Source: Candidatus Latescibacterota bacterium (GTDB lineage Bacteria; Latescibacterota; UBA2968; UBA8231). Taken from it: a DNA stretch of 37,195 nt. Shown here one piece after another: positions 1-9,108 of the stretch (the stretch's first letter is position 1; the number at the start of each line of letters is the position of its first letter). The stretch spans positions 1 through 37,195 of the forward strand of contig SICG01000024.1 of the NCBI GenBank assembly GCA_009691525.1. Reading direction: 5' to 3'. The notes under the pieces were generated by a model. The model saw only the letters and a list, made by a program, of their open reading frames with translations, did not search any database and was not told the DNA's origin. The position numbers and the translations under genes are program-made.

Positions 1-1974
1 CTGCAGATCATCGCCACCAATATCGACCATCCGGGGCGGCTGGCCGATTTTGTCGTCTCCAACCTCGACCTGGCGCTGGAGGAAAAGCAGAAGCTGCTCG
101 AATTACTCGACATCGGCCAGCGGCTCGAATACCTCACCGGACTGCTGGCCCGCGAGCAGGAGATCCTCGAGGTGGGCCTCAAAATCCAGGCCCAGGTCCA
201 GGAGAAGTTGGGCAAGTCGCAGCGCGACTACTACCTGCGCGAGCAGCTCAAGCACATTCAGAAGGAGCTGTCGGGCGATGATCCGCAGTTGGCCGAGGGG
301 GAGGAGTTGCGGGCCAGGGTGGAGGCGGCGCAGCTCTCCTCCGAGGCCCGGGAGGCGGCCGAGCGCGAATTACACCGGCTGGAGCAGATGAACAGCGCCG
401 CCCCCGAGTACTCGATGTCGCGCACCTACCTCGACTGGTTGCTGGCCTTGCCCTGGGCGATTTCCACCCAGGACGACCTTGACCTGATCGCTGCCGCGCG
501 GGTATTGGCCGAGGACCACTACGGCCTGGAAAAGGTAAAGGATCGCATCCTGGAGTTTATGGCGGTGCGCCGGCTGCGTTCGGAGACCAAAGGCCCCATC
601 CTCTGTTTTGTCGGACCGCCAGGGGTGGGCAAGACTTCGCTGGGACGCTCCATCGCCCGGGCGATGGGCCGTAAGTTTCTGCGCATCTCCCTGGGGGGCG
701 TACACGATGAGGCCGAGATCCGCGGTCACCGCCGCACCTATATTGGCTCCCTGCCCGGCCGCATCATCCACGGGCTGCGCAAGGCCGGGGCCAACAACCC
801 GGTCTTTATGCTCGACGAGATCGACAAGGTAGGGGCCGACTTTCGCGGCGATCCGGCTTCGGCCCTGCTCGAGGTGTTGGACCCGGAGCAGAACAACACT
901 TTTGTGGACCATTATCTCGATCTGCCTTTTGACTTGTCCAAGGTGCTCTTCATCGCCACCGCCAATCTCTTGGGCCCGGTGCCGCCGGCCCTGCGGGACC
1001 GCATGGAGGAAATCGCCATCCCTGGGTATACCCCCGACGAAAAGTTGCAGATCGCCCGCCGGCACCTGCTGCCCCGGCAGGTGGAGGGGCACGGCCTGCG
1101 CCCAGGCCAGTTGCACCTGGCAGATGAGGCGCTGGCCCGGCTGATCGGCGAGTATACCCGTGAGGCCGGTCTGCGCCAACTGGAGCGGCAGTTGGGCACC
1201 CTCTGCCGCAAGGCGGCCCGGCGCATCGTCGAAGGAAAACGACGGCGCTTTAATCTCAAAGCCGGCGAGTTGGATGAATACCTAGGCCCCGCCCATTTCT
1301 TCGCCGAGGTTGCTGCCGGCAAGAGCGAAGTGGGGGTGGTCACCGGCCTGGCCGCCACGGCGGTGGGCGGGGAGATCCTCTTCATCGAGGCCACCCGCAT
1401 GCAGGGCAAGGAGCAGCTGATCTTGACCGGCCAACTGGGGGAGGTGATGCGGGAATCGGCCAGGACGGCGCTCAGTTATTTGCGGACCCGGGCCGCAGAC
1501 TGGGGGGTGGAGGCGAAGGCGCTGAGCGAGGCCGACATCCACATCCATGTGCCCGCCGGGGCCATTCCCAAGGAAGGGCCTTCGGCAGGGGTTGCCCTGA
1601 CCCTGGCGCTGGTCTCCCTCTTCACTGGCCGGGCCGTGCGCAGCGACCTGGCCATGACCGGCGAGATCACCCTGCGGGGGCGGGTGCTGCCAGTGGGTGG
1701 CATCCGCGACAAGGTGTTGGCCGCTCAGCGGGCGGGTATTCGCCGGGTGATCCTGCCGGCCAGAAACGCCAACGATCTGGAAGAGATCCCCCCCCCGATT
1801 CGGGCCCAGATGCGCTTCGAGCTGGTGGAGCGCTTCGACCAGGTGCTGGAGCTGGCTTTACTGAAGGGCAAGGGCTCTAATGGGCTCCAGCTCGCCCCGC
1901 AAAAAAAAGCGGCGGGCAAGGCCAAACCCAAAGCCAAGCCCAGGGCCAAGGGCAAGACCAGGTCCCGCCGATGA
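1..1974 (+). CDS. lon: Lon (La) ATP-dependent protease, 5'-truncated by window edge
   Basis: Cytoplasmic AAA+ serine protease that degrades misfolded and regulatory proteins. The frame is open from base 1, so the N-terminal substrate-binding domain is mostly missing and 657 residues remain. Visible in order: the end of the N-domain and its coiled coil ([12 protein letters not shown]), Walker [10 protein letters not shown] (about residues 205-213 of the fragment), Walker B with FMLDEID, and the C-terminal protease domain with PKEGPSAG. The catalytic Ser is near 528 and the Lys near 571; their spacing of 43 equals that of E. coli Lon. The protein ends in an unusual Lys/Ala/Pro/Arg-rich tail of about 25 residues ([19 protein letters not shown]), which looks like a basic nucleic-acid-binding extension. 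The stop codon overlaps the next gene's start (ATGA). Identification is very secure; the tail's function is inference. Confidence 0.97.
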   Translation: MQIIATNIDHPGRLADFVVSNLDLALEEKQKLLELLDIGQRLEYLTGLLAREQEILEVGLKIQAQVQEKLGKSQRDYYLREQLKHIQKELSGDDPQLAEGEELRARVEAAQLSSEAREAAERELHRLEQMNSAAPEYSMSRTYLDWLLALPWAISTQDDLDLIAAARVLAEDHYGLEKVKDRILEFMAVRRLRSETKGPILCFVGPPGVGKTSLGRSIARAMGRKFLRISLGGVHDEAEIRGHRRTYIGSLPGRIIHGLRKAGANNPVFMLDEIDKVGADFRGDPASALLEVLDPEQNNTFVDHYLDLPFDLSKVLFIATANLLGPVPPALRDRMEEIAIPGYTPDEKLQIARRHLLPRQVEGHGLRPGQLHLADEALARLIGEYTREAGLRQLERQLGTLCRKAARRIVEGKRRRFNLKAGELDEYLGPAHFFAEVAAGKSEVGVVTGLAATAVGGEILFIEATRMQGKEQLILTGQLGEVMRESARTALSYLRTRAADWGVEAKALSEADIHIHVPAGAIPKEGPSAGVALTLALVSLFTGRAVRSDLAMTGEITLRGRVLPVGGIRDKVLAAQRAGIRRVILPARNANDLEEIPPPIRAQMRFELVERFDQVLELALLKGKGSNGLQLAPQKKAAGKAKPKAKPRAKGKTRSRR

Positions 1975-4574
1975 GGGTCAGAGAAGAGCTGCGCGCTGCG
2001 CTGGCTGCCGGGGAAGGCAGGCCCCTAGCAGAGGTGAGACGGGTTTTCTGGAAGGATCAGTTGGAGCGGCTCAGGGAGGCGCACCAGGCCGGGGCTGCCG
2101 GCATGCAGACGGCCCGGGCCCTGGCCGAACTGATGGACGCCCTGGTGCTGGAAATTTACGCCAAGGCCCCACCTCTCGATGTGATTCATGCCCTGGTGGC
2201 TCTGGGGGGCTACGGGCGCCAGGAGATGAGCCCGTACTCGGATGTCGATCTGCTTTTTCTTTTTCCAAAGGAAAAGGATAAAAAGGCCGGCTTCATCTCC
2301 GGGGTGCTGCGCCCACTGTGGGATCTGGGTTTTGAGGTGGGCCACAGCAGCCGCACCCTGGCCGAGGTGGTGGAGATGTCGCGCCAGGAACTGGACGCCC
2401 GCACCGCGATGATGGATGGACGACTCCTGGCCGGAGACCCGGAACTCTTCGCCCAGTTCCAGCAGAAGCTCTTCGCCAAGTTGCCCCTCCAGACAGTGGC
2501 CGGCCTGCGCCAGTGGCACCAGGCCCGCAGCCAGGCCGGCGGTTCGGTGCAACTGCTCGAGCCCAATCTCAAGGAGAGTCCTGGTGGCCTGCGCGATTTA
2601 CAAGTGTTGCAGTGGGCGCTCAAGGCCAAAGCCGGCGGACCCGAGGTGGAGTCGTGGCGGCGGCGCCTGCTGGACACCGAAGAAGATGCTGCGCTGGTCC
2701 GGGGCCGCGAGTTCCTCTGGCGGGTGCGCCACGATTTGCACTTTGAGGTGGGCCGGCGGCACGACGTGCTGGAACACGCCCTCAAACCGCAGATCGCCCG
2801 CCATTTCGGCTACGAGGACCGGGGCAAAGAACTGGCGGTGGAGCAGTTCATGCACCACTACTACCTGCACGCCCGAGCGGTGTACACCCTGGTGGACCGG
2901 GCCTTCGAGCAGTTGACCCGGCGGGAGCGCGAAGGCCGGCGGCTGCTGCTGGAGGACGGGGTGGAGGTGGTGGACGAGAAGATCGAGGTGGGGGAGGGGG
3001 AGGCCTATTTCGCCGCTGATCCTCTGCGGCTGCTGCGGCTCTTCTCGCTCTTGCAGACCCGCAGGTTGCGCCTCAGCGACCAGGCCCAGCGCGCCGTCCG
3101 CGCCTCCCTGCACCTGATCGACGACCAGGTGCGGTGTTCGCCCGAGGCCCGCGACGCTTTTATGGCCATCCTCAAACGCCGGCAGTGTGCCTCCCGCACC
3201 CTGCGAGCCATGCATCAGCAGGGGGTGTTGGGCGCGTACCTGCCCGAATTCGGCGCCTTGACCTGTCTGGTGCAGTACGATATCTACCATCTCTACACGG
3301 TGGACGAACACGTGCTGGTGGCGGTGGACAACCTCGAGTCCCTGGGCCGCACCGGCGAGCAACGCCCGCTCAACCGCCTCTTCGCCGACTATCCGCGCCG
3401 CGACCTGCTCTACCTGAGTGTGCTCTTACACGACATTGGCAAATCCAGGCGAGAAGACCACATCGTCTGCGGGCTGGAGATGGCCGGCGAATTGCTCGAG
3501 CGCCTGAATCTGCCCCGCGAGGACCGGCGTTTTGTTCTTTTTTTGGTCGAGCACCATCAGGATATGGTGATCATCTCCCAGCGCCGCGACCTGGACGACT
3601 ACCGGATGATCGCCGAGTTCGCTGGGCTCTTCGCCAACCTAGGTTGGCTGGAAGCCCTGTACCTGGTCTCCTACGCCGACCTGTCGGCAGTGGCCCGCGA
3701 CGCATGGACCGAATGGCAGGGGGCGCTGCTGTGGGATTTGTACCACAAGACCCGGGAGCAGATCGAGTCCGGGCTGAAAACCCTGGAGGAACAGCACCAC
3801 GTCCGCCAGTTGCTCGAGATGCACCTGCGTTTCATCACCGGCACCTGGCCGGCGCACAAGGTCGCCGCCTTCCAGGCCCACGTACAGCAGCTGCCTTCCC
3901 GGTACCTGATGGCCTATAACCGCGACCAAATCGAGGCCCATCTGGGCCTGATCGAGGAGGTGGCGGACCAGCCACTGGCACTGGAGTTCGCCGAGCGACC
4001 GGCCTACACCGAGTTGGCTATTTGCGCCCGTGACCAGCGGCAGTTGCTGGCCAAGATCTGCGCGGTGCTGGCCGTCAACGACATCGACATCCTGCGCGCC
4101 GAGGTGAACACTCGGGCTGACGGCGTGGTGCTGGATATCTTTCAGGTGACCGATGTGGACGGCGCGGTAGTGTTGCCCGAACGCAAGCAGCAGCGGGTGC
4201 GGGAGCAGTTGGGCCAGGTGATCGGCGGGACCCTGGGAGAAGATCAGCTTTTCGGCCAGTACCGGGCCAACTGGAACTGGCGGGCCCGCAAGGAGGGCGA
4301 TCATGTCCGGCCGCCGGAGCTGAAGTTTGAAAACCAGGTCTCGGACAAGTACACCGTGGTCGAGGTGGACGCCCATAACCGGGTCGGCTTGCTCTATAAA
4401 ATCACCCAGGTTCTGGGCGAGCAGGAGTTGGACATTCACACCGCGCTGATCAACACCGTGGCCGACCGGGCCACCGACGCCTTCTACGTGGTGGATGGGC
4501 GCGGGCAGAAGATCGTCAACTACGAGGTATTGGAGGGGATACGCCAGCAGCTGCTGGAGCGGCTGGCTTCCTGA
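1971..4574 (+). CDS. glnD: GlnD-type [protein-PII] uridylyltransferase/uridylyl-removing enzyme
   Basis: Bifunctional nitrogen sensor that uridylylates PII proteins when nitrogen is short and removes UMP when glutamine is high. The 867 residues carry the complete family architecture. There is a nucleotidyltransferase domain with GGYGRQEMSPYSDVD (about 79-93, two metal-binding Asp), a GlnD-type helical domain, an HD phosphohydrolase domain with LLHDIGKSRREDH (about 486-498), and two C-terminal ACT domains (about 677-750 and 792-862) that would bind glutamine. The ATG overlaps the lon stop by 4 nt, so translation is probably coupled. No PII (glnB/glnK) or glutamine synthetase gene is present in the window. 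The family is certain; whether both activities are retained is inferred from intact motifs. Confidence 0.94.
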   Translation: MRVREELRAALAAGEGRPLAEVRRVFWKDQLERLREAHQAGAAGMQTARALAELMDALVLEIYAKAPPLDVIHALVALGGYGRQEMSPYSDVDLLFLFPKEKDKKAGFISGVLRPLWDLGFEVGHSSRTLAEVVEMSRQELDARTAMMDGRLLAGDPELFAQFQQKLFAKLPLQTVAGLRQWHQARSQAGGSVQLLEPNLKESPGGLRDLQVLQWALKAKAGGPEVESWRRRLLDTEEDAALVRGREFLWRVRHDLHFEVGRRHDVLEHALKPQIARHFGYEDRGKELAVEQFMHHYYLHARAVYTLVDRAFEQLTRREREGRRLLLEDGVEVVDEKIEVGEGEAYFAADPLRLLRLFSLLQTRRLRLSDQAQRAVRASLHLIDDQVRCSPEARDAFMAILKRRQCASRTLRAMHQQGVLGAYLPEFGALTCLVQYDIYHLYTVDEHVLVAVDNLESLGRTGEQRPLNRLFADYPRRDLLYLSVLLHDIGKSRREDHIVCGLEMAGELLERLNLPREDRRFVLFLVEHHQDMVIISQRRDLDDYRMIAEFAGLFANLGWLEALYLVSYADLSAVARDAWTEWQGALLWDLYHKTREQIESGLKTLEEQHHVRQLLEMHLRFITGTWPAHKVAAFQAHVQQLPSRYLMAYNRDQIEAHLGLIEEVADQPLALEFAERPAYTELAICARDQRQLLAKICAVLAVNDIDILRAEVNTRADGVVLDIFQVTDVDGAVVLPERKQQRVREQLGQVIGGTLGEDQLFGQYRANWNWRARKEGDHVRPPELKFENQVSDKYTVVEVDAHNRVGLLYKITQVLGEQELDIHTALINTVADRATDAFYVVDGRGQKIVNYEVLEGIRQQLLERLAS

Positions 4575-4579
4575 ACGCC

Positions 4580-5842
4580 ATGCGTATAATCGAGATCGAA
4601 GACTATCCGATTTTTATTCCGTACCAGGAGTTCAACGCCCAGGTGCTGGCCCGTTATCACGGGCGGGCCATCCAGGGCCGCACCATTCTGGTGGTGCGCA
4701 CCGACAGCGGCCTGGAGGGGTACGGGGAGTCGTGGGGCGCATTGGCGGCCGGCCCGCTGCGCGACAAGTACCTGGGCACGGACCCCTTTGACTGGCTCAA
4801 CGCCGAGGCCGACCTGGCTATGAACATGGCCCTCTACGACTTAATGGGCAAATACCTCGGAGCACCGGCCTGGAAGCTGATGGGGCCCAAGGTGCGGGCC
4901 TGGGTGCCGGTGGCGGCCTGGACTGTGTCGCAGCCCCCTGAGGGCATGGCCGAGGAGGTGCGTCAGGCTGCCCAGAAGGGATATCACTGGCTCAAGTACC
5001 ATGTGGACGAGGTCCAGAATACCGTGGACCAGACCGAGGCCATGCAAGCGGTGGCGCCCCGTGGTTTTAAAGTCCACTTCGACTTCAACGCCAACACCGA
5101 CGTGTACACCATGCTGGCGCTGCTTAAGGAACTGGAGCGGTTTGGGGTGGCCGGCCGTTTCGAGGACCTCTTGCCCGTCAGCGACGAAGAGGGGTACCGG
5201 CAGTTGCGCGCCAAATGCGAATTGCCGGTGATCATCCACCACGGTCCTCCCGAGGTGATGTTCAAGGGCATGTGCGACGCGTACATGGCCGGACATGCGC
5301 CGGTGGGTTTGGCGATGAAGGTGGGGGCCATCGCCGAGGCGGCCAACAAACCAGTGATGTACCAGCAATGCGGTGGCACCATCAACCAGGCTTTTCTGGC
5401 CCACGAGGCGGCAGTGATTCGCAAGGCCACCCTCGACCACGTGGACCTCTGTCACCTCTGGCAGGACGATGTGACGGTGGAGCGCATGGAGGTGGTGGGC
5501 GGCTGTGTGGCGGTGCCTGAGGGACCGGGGCTGGGGGTGTCCCTGGATTGGGAGAAGTTAGAGCGCTACCGTGCGGGGACGCCCCACGATCCGGGGCGCT
5601 TCCTGGTGCGGCTGCGGTATGCCGGCGGTCCGATTATACTAGCGCGGCACGACCCCGATCAGCCGGGTCATGCTGATGCACTCCGTTTCCTGTCCAGGCT
5701 GCACCACCATCGGGTGCCGGGGTACGCGCCGGGGTACGCGAATCCGATCACCAGCGATTTCGTCGACACCGCCACCATCGCGGATTTTGACCGGCTCTGG
5801 CGAGAGACCGAGACCGGGCCAATCTGGAGTAAGGAGACCTGA
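4580..5842 (+). CDS. Enolase-superfamily (mandelate racemase/muconate-lactonizing-like) protein, paralogue 1
   Basis: Predicted member of the enolase superfamily, which abstracts the alpha-proton of carboxylates, typically sugar acids; the substrate is unknown. It has the N-terminal capping domain (VVRTDSGLEGYGESWG) and a TIM barrel with LKYHVDE (Lys about 139), FDFNAN (Asp 168) and RFEDLLP (Glu 195). Where the third acidic metal ligand normally sits I read VIIHHGPPE (His 220-221), so the metal site looks non-canonical. The last 70 residues form a Pro/Gly/His-rich extension that has a counterpart in the second enolase homologue at 7848-9086. The start lies 5 nt after glnD and the stop 5 nt before the PhyH gene, with identical 14-nt junctions (CCTGAACGCCATGC), so it is probably part of the lon-glnD transcript. 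Superfamily is confident; activity is not assigned. Confidence 0.85.
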   Translation: MRIIEIEDYPIFIPYQEFNAQVLARYHGRAIQGRTILVVRTDSGLEGYGESWGALAAGPLRDKYLGTDPFDWLNAEADLAMNMALYDLMGKYLGAPAWKLMGPKVRAWVPVAAWTVSQPPEGMAEEVRQAAQKGYHWLKYHVDEVQNTVDQTEAMQAVAPRGFKVHFDFNANTDVYTMLALLKELERFGVAGRFEDLLPVSDEEGYRQLRAKCELPVIIHHGPPEVMFKGMCDAYMAGHAPVGLAMKVGAIAEAANKPVMYQQCGGTINQAFLAHEAAVIRKATLDHVDLCHLWQDDVTVERMEVVGGCVAVPEGPGLGVSLDWEKLERYRAGTPHDPGRFLVRLRYAGGPIILARHDPDQPGHADALRFLSRLHHHRVPGYAPGYANPITSDFVDTATIADFDRLWRETETGPIWSKET

Positions 5843-5847
5843 ACGCC

Positions 5848-6589
5848 ATGCCCCTCACCCCCCAGCAGCAACACTGGCAGCGCTTCTACCAGGATTTCGG
5901 GTTCGTCCGGCTTCCCGGGCTCTTCGCCGCGGAGAGCGACTGGATCTCGCAGGAGTTCGAAGAGTTTATCTGGAGAAGGGGATCACCCACGACGGCACCA
6001 AGCGGACCGGCTGTGGCTACCTGGTGGAATCGAGTGCCCGCCTCTGTTCCCTGGTGCCAATCCGCGTCTGGACGCGGTGTTGACCGCTATCCTGGGCGAG
6101 GACTACAACTACCTGGGCAGCGCCGGGGAGCTGTATGTGGGGGACGGAATGTGGCATCCCGACGGCATCTACCAAGAGCTGCCTTTCGCCAAACTCGGCA
6201 TGTACCTCGACCCGCTGACACCGGCGACCGGCTCCCTGCGGGTCGTCCCCGGATCGCATCTGCAGGGCTGGGAGGGGAATCTGGATACCCGGGCGCTGTG
6301 GGGGATCGCCGAGGACGAGGTGCCCTGCGCCTCCTTTGACAACCGGCCTGGCGACGTGACTATCTTCAACCTCAATACCCTGCACAACTCGCTCAAGGGC
6401 GGGTACCGGCGGCGGGTGATCTTCATGGGCTTCGCGGCTCACGCCCGCACTCCTGCCCAAGTGGACTTTCTGAAGGCGCGCCTGCCCGAGAAGATGTATT
6501 CGGAGCTGTTCCTGGCCAACGCCTCACCGGGGTTGATGACCCACCTGCGGCAGCCCCTCGAGCTGCGGGGGCAGATGCCTGCCAACTGA
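5848..6589 (+). CDS. Phytanoyl-CoA dioxygenase (PhyH)-family protein, interrupted by two -1 frameshifts
   Basis: Fe(II)/2-oxoglutarate-dependent oxygenase of the PhyH family. The reading starts as MPLTPQQQHWQRFYQDFGF in one frame and continues near 5965 in a second frame (VYLEKGITHDGTKRTG). Near 6057 it moves to a third frame (NPRLDAVLTAILGEDYNYLG), which runs to the stop. WHPDGIYQ supplies the iron-binding HxD, and the distal His probably lies in TLHNSLKGGYRRR. Both shifts are repaired by one added base: a G in the gagtttat context near 5970 and a C in tgccaat near 6057. This gives a continuous protein of about 247 residues. Sequencing error or recent pseudogenisation are both possible. An AAGGAG at 5831-5836 serves the ATG. 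Such genes often neighbour enolases and Gfo/Idh oxidoreductases in uncultured marine bacteria, but the substrate is unknown. Confidence 0.82.
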
Positions 6590-6651
6590 TCACCGCGCGG
6601 CATTACTGGGCCTGCGGACGGTTAAACGGGGCCGCCGGAGGAGCCTCGCCT

Positions 6652-7845
6652 ATGAAACCAGCGACGCCGATCGAACGCGCCTTCCACCGGTTGCGCCGGC
6701 TCTACTGGTATTCGTTATGCCTGGCGTTGGCGGTACACCTGATCCTCGTTCTGATCCTCGTCACCGTATCCGCCCCCAACGGGAACCCAGTTCCCGAACC
6801 CGCCAAGGTCAAGTTCTTCACCCGCCGCGACCCCACCCTGAGCAAGCCGCTTGAGCTCCGCAAAATTCCCCAACCCATGCGCCAGCTGGTCCAGCGCCAG
6901 TTACAGACCACCGCCCCCCGCATGGATCAGGTGCGGACCATCGCCGCTTTCGACACCCGCAGCCTGATCGCCGGGCAGGGCAGCGGGGTGAACGTCTTTG
7001 GTCCGCCCAGGCAGTTGGACCGCGATACCCACGTGAATTTGGACATGGAGCCGGGGCTGAAGGCGCAGGCCTTGGGTGGGTCGCGGACGGGGGAGAGCAA
7101 GATCGATATGGCGCTGGAGATGCTCGACATCAACAGCATGGACACGGGGCGGTACCGGGCGATGGTGGTGCAGGATGCGCAAGATCGGCAGAACCTCAAG
7201 GGGTTCGTCAAGCTGGCCAATGTGGTGTCAGTACACGTCAAGAACAGCCAGAATGGCGCCATGGACTTGCAGCTCATCGACGTGCTGCGCGATGTGCTCA
7301 GCACCTTCACCGGGCTGCAAGCCCAGTTCGTGGGCGACCTCACCTACGACGACGAGCGCATCCTCGAGGTGCCCATCATCTTCGTGGACGAAAGGCTTGC
7401 CAGCCGGAACACCACGCCCAACGAAGCAGAGATCAAAAATCTGACGCAATACCTCTTGCAGGGGGGCTTCATCCTCGGGCCGCTCACCGCCGAGATGCAG
7501 GAAGGGTTGGAGAAGTACGGCGGCCTGGTGCGTGGCCGGGATTTCTGGGAGGCCCGCGTTCCCGAAGATCACCTGGTTTTCAGTTCCTTCTTCGACATCC
7601 GGGGCGGGGTCCCCGCCGGGTCCTCTCCCCATACCGTGAACAAATGGGAAACCCCCCATGTGTTGACCGGTTATTTCCTCAAGGGACGCCTGGTGGGGCT
7701 CAGCCCCAAGCAGGGCTGGGGCTGGGAAAACTTCCACTACCCCGCCGAAAATGCCCGTCAGCTGCAAATGGCAGTGAATATCATCATCTATGCCCTCACC
7801 CAGGAAGGTTCGATGACCCAGCGCCTGATGCAGATGGTGAACTGA
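6652..7845 (+). CDS. Membrane-anchored DUF4159-domain protein
   Basis: The 397-residue protein has a short basic N-terminus, one transmembrane helix at about residues 20-43 (LALAVHLILVLILVTVSAP) and a Pro-rich linker, reminiscent of TonB-type anchors. A C-terminal domain matching DUF4159 follows, with the GGFILGPLTAEMQ and ENFHYPAENARQLQMAVNIIIYALTQ regions (about 270-390). DUF4159 has no established enzymatic role. It belongs to the class I glutamine amidotransferase-like fold and is common near MoxR ATPase/vWA gene sets, none of which are here. A GGAGGAG at 6638 supports the ATG. The stop lies 2 nt from the convergent stop of the next gene. Topology suggests a periplasmic domain; that is inference. 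Confidence 0.78.
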   Translation: MKPATPIERAFHRLRRLYWYSLCLALAVHLILVLILVTVSAPNGNPVPEPAKVKFFTRRDPTLSKPLELRKIPQPMRQLVQRQLQTTAPRMDQVRTIAAFDTRSLIAGQGSGVNVFGPPRQLDRDTHVNLDMEPGLKAQALGGSRTGESKIDMALEMLDINSMDTGRYRAMVVQDAQDRQNLKGFVKLANVVSVHVKNSQNGAMDLQLIDVLRDVLSTFTGLQAQFVGDLTYDDERILEVPIIFVDERLASRNTTPNEAEIKNLTQYLLQGGFILGPLTAEMQEGLEKYGGLVRGRDFWEARVPEDHLVFSSFFDIRGGVPAGSSPHTVNKWETPHVLTGYFLKGRLVGLSPKQGWGWENFHYPAENARQLQMAVNIIIYALTQEGSMTQRLMQMVN

Positions 7846-7847
7846 GG

Positions 7848-9086
7848 TCAGCCGAACAACGCCCGATACTCCCTATCGAATTCCCCCGAGCCGTCGTCCA
7901 ACTTGCAGTCAAGAGAAATCCCAGGCAAAAAGCCGATGAGCTTGCCGGTGAGGAAGTCGTTGCGGTAGCGGCCGTCGGGGTAGTGGGTCTGCCGGCCCTC
8001 GGGCCAGTGGATGGTGTGGATCTGTCGTCGGGTGGGTTTCTGGTAGTCGGGGGCCACGCGGAATTTCTCGACGGCATCCCAATCCAGTTCCACCCCCAGC
8101 CCGGGGGACTGGGGTACGCGCAGGTGTCCACCCTCTACCTTGAAGTCTTTGATCAGCGGATGGGAATAGATATTGGTGCAGGGGATGGCCGGCCAGCGGG
8201 CCTGGGAGAGCACCGCGCCCAGGTGTACCGCGAAGAAGGTGGTCAGGCCAGTGCCCACCAGCTGCAGCCAGAAGGGCATTTGTGCCTTCTCGGCCAGAAT
8301 GCCCTCGTTCATCACCTGGCGGGCGCCGCCGCCGATCACAAAGCCGTCGCACACCTCCTGGCGCAGGGCAGTCATGATGGGTGGTACCCCGAAGTGCATC
8401 GAGATCGGACTCTTGATTTTTCGCCGCAGCAAGGCGTTGCCGGCCACGTCTTCCTGGGGGATGGGGGATTCGACAATGGCCAGGCAGGGGTAGCGAGTCT
8501 CTAGCCGGCTGATCAGCGGAGCGGCCAGGTCTACCCCTAGGAGTAGGGCGTTGAAGTCGGCGTCCAGTTTGAAATGAGGGGAGGTGGCTGCGGCGACCGC
8601 TTCGAGCTGGCGGTCCACGTCGTACCAGGGCCGGGCCTTGACCTTCATGGTGGTGTACCCGTTGCGCTCGGCCTCGCGCGCTTCGGCAGCCCATTCCTCG
8701 GGCTTCATGGTCTGCGCCCACCACGAAACCGGGCAGGCTTCCCGGTACAGGGGAGCCATGAGTCGGTGGCAGGGCACTTCCAACAATTTGCCGGCCGCGT
8801 CGAAGAGGGCCATCTGCAGGCCGGCGCCCAGGCTGTCATCCCAGAGGAAATCGAAGAGGTTGTGGCCCAGCACCCGCTGGCATTGCGCCTCGCCCGAGCG
8901 GCCCCAGGTATAGCCGGTGATGGTTTCGCCCACGCCGCGCACGCCGCCGGCGGTCTCTACCAGGACCAGTTCGGGCAGGGACCAGCCGGGGCCCTGGATT
9001 TCCATGGTCCGGGCGCAGCGGGGATGGAAAGGGACGTCGAGCAGGATACGCTCGATTTTGGTGATGGTGAAATTTTTGGCGGTCAT
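7848..9086 (-). CDS. Enolase-superfamily (mandelate racemase/muconate-lactonizing-like) protein, paralogue 2
   Basis: 412 residues from the ATG at 9086. An upstream in-frame GTG at 9092 sits directly on the AGAGGGA Shine-Dalgarno, so the ATG is preferred. Enolase-superfamily features: capping-domain VLVETAGGVRGVGETITG, the Lys pair in TTMKVKARP (148, 150), LDADFNA (Asp 175/177) and AIVESPIPQED (Glu 206). The strand that usually carries the third metal ligand reads SPISMHFG (His 231), again without an acidic residue, as in paralogue 1. The C-terminal 70 residues include IHTIHWPEGRQTHYPDG and a GFLPGISLD region, an extension shared in outline with paralogue 1. It is last in an operon with the ceramidase-like and Gfo/Idh genes, which suggests carbohydrate or polyol-acid catabolism. 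Substrate unknown. Confidence 0.83.
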   Translation of the reverse strand: MTAKNFTITKIERILLDVPFHPRCARTMEIQGPGWSLPELVLVETAGGVRGVGETITGYTWGRSGEAQCQRVLGHNLFDFLWDDSLGAGLQMALFDAAGKLLEVPCHRLMAPLYREACPVSWWAQTMKPEEWAAEAREAERNGYTTMKVKARPWYDVDRQLEAVAAATSPHFKLDADFNALLLGVDLAAPLISRLETRYPCLAIVESPIPQEDVAGNALLRRKIKSPISMHFGVPPIMTALRQEVCDGFVIGGGARQVMNEGILAEKAQMPFWLQLVGTGLTTFFAVHLGAVLSQARWPAIPCTNIYSHPLIKDFKVEGGHLRVPQSPGLGVELDWDAVEKFRVAPDYQKPTRRQIHTIHWPEGRQTHYPDGRYRNDFLTGKLIGFLPGISLDCKLDDGSGEFDREYRALFG

Positions 9087-9108
9087 GGGCACTCCCTCTA
9101 GGAGAAGA

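Noticed and set aside
370-1179. 269-residue minus frame inside lon
   Set aside because: Antisense shadow of a conserved AAA+ region.
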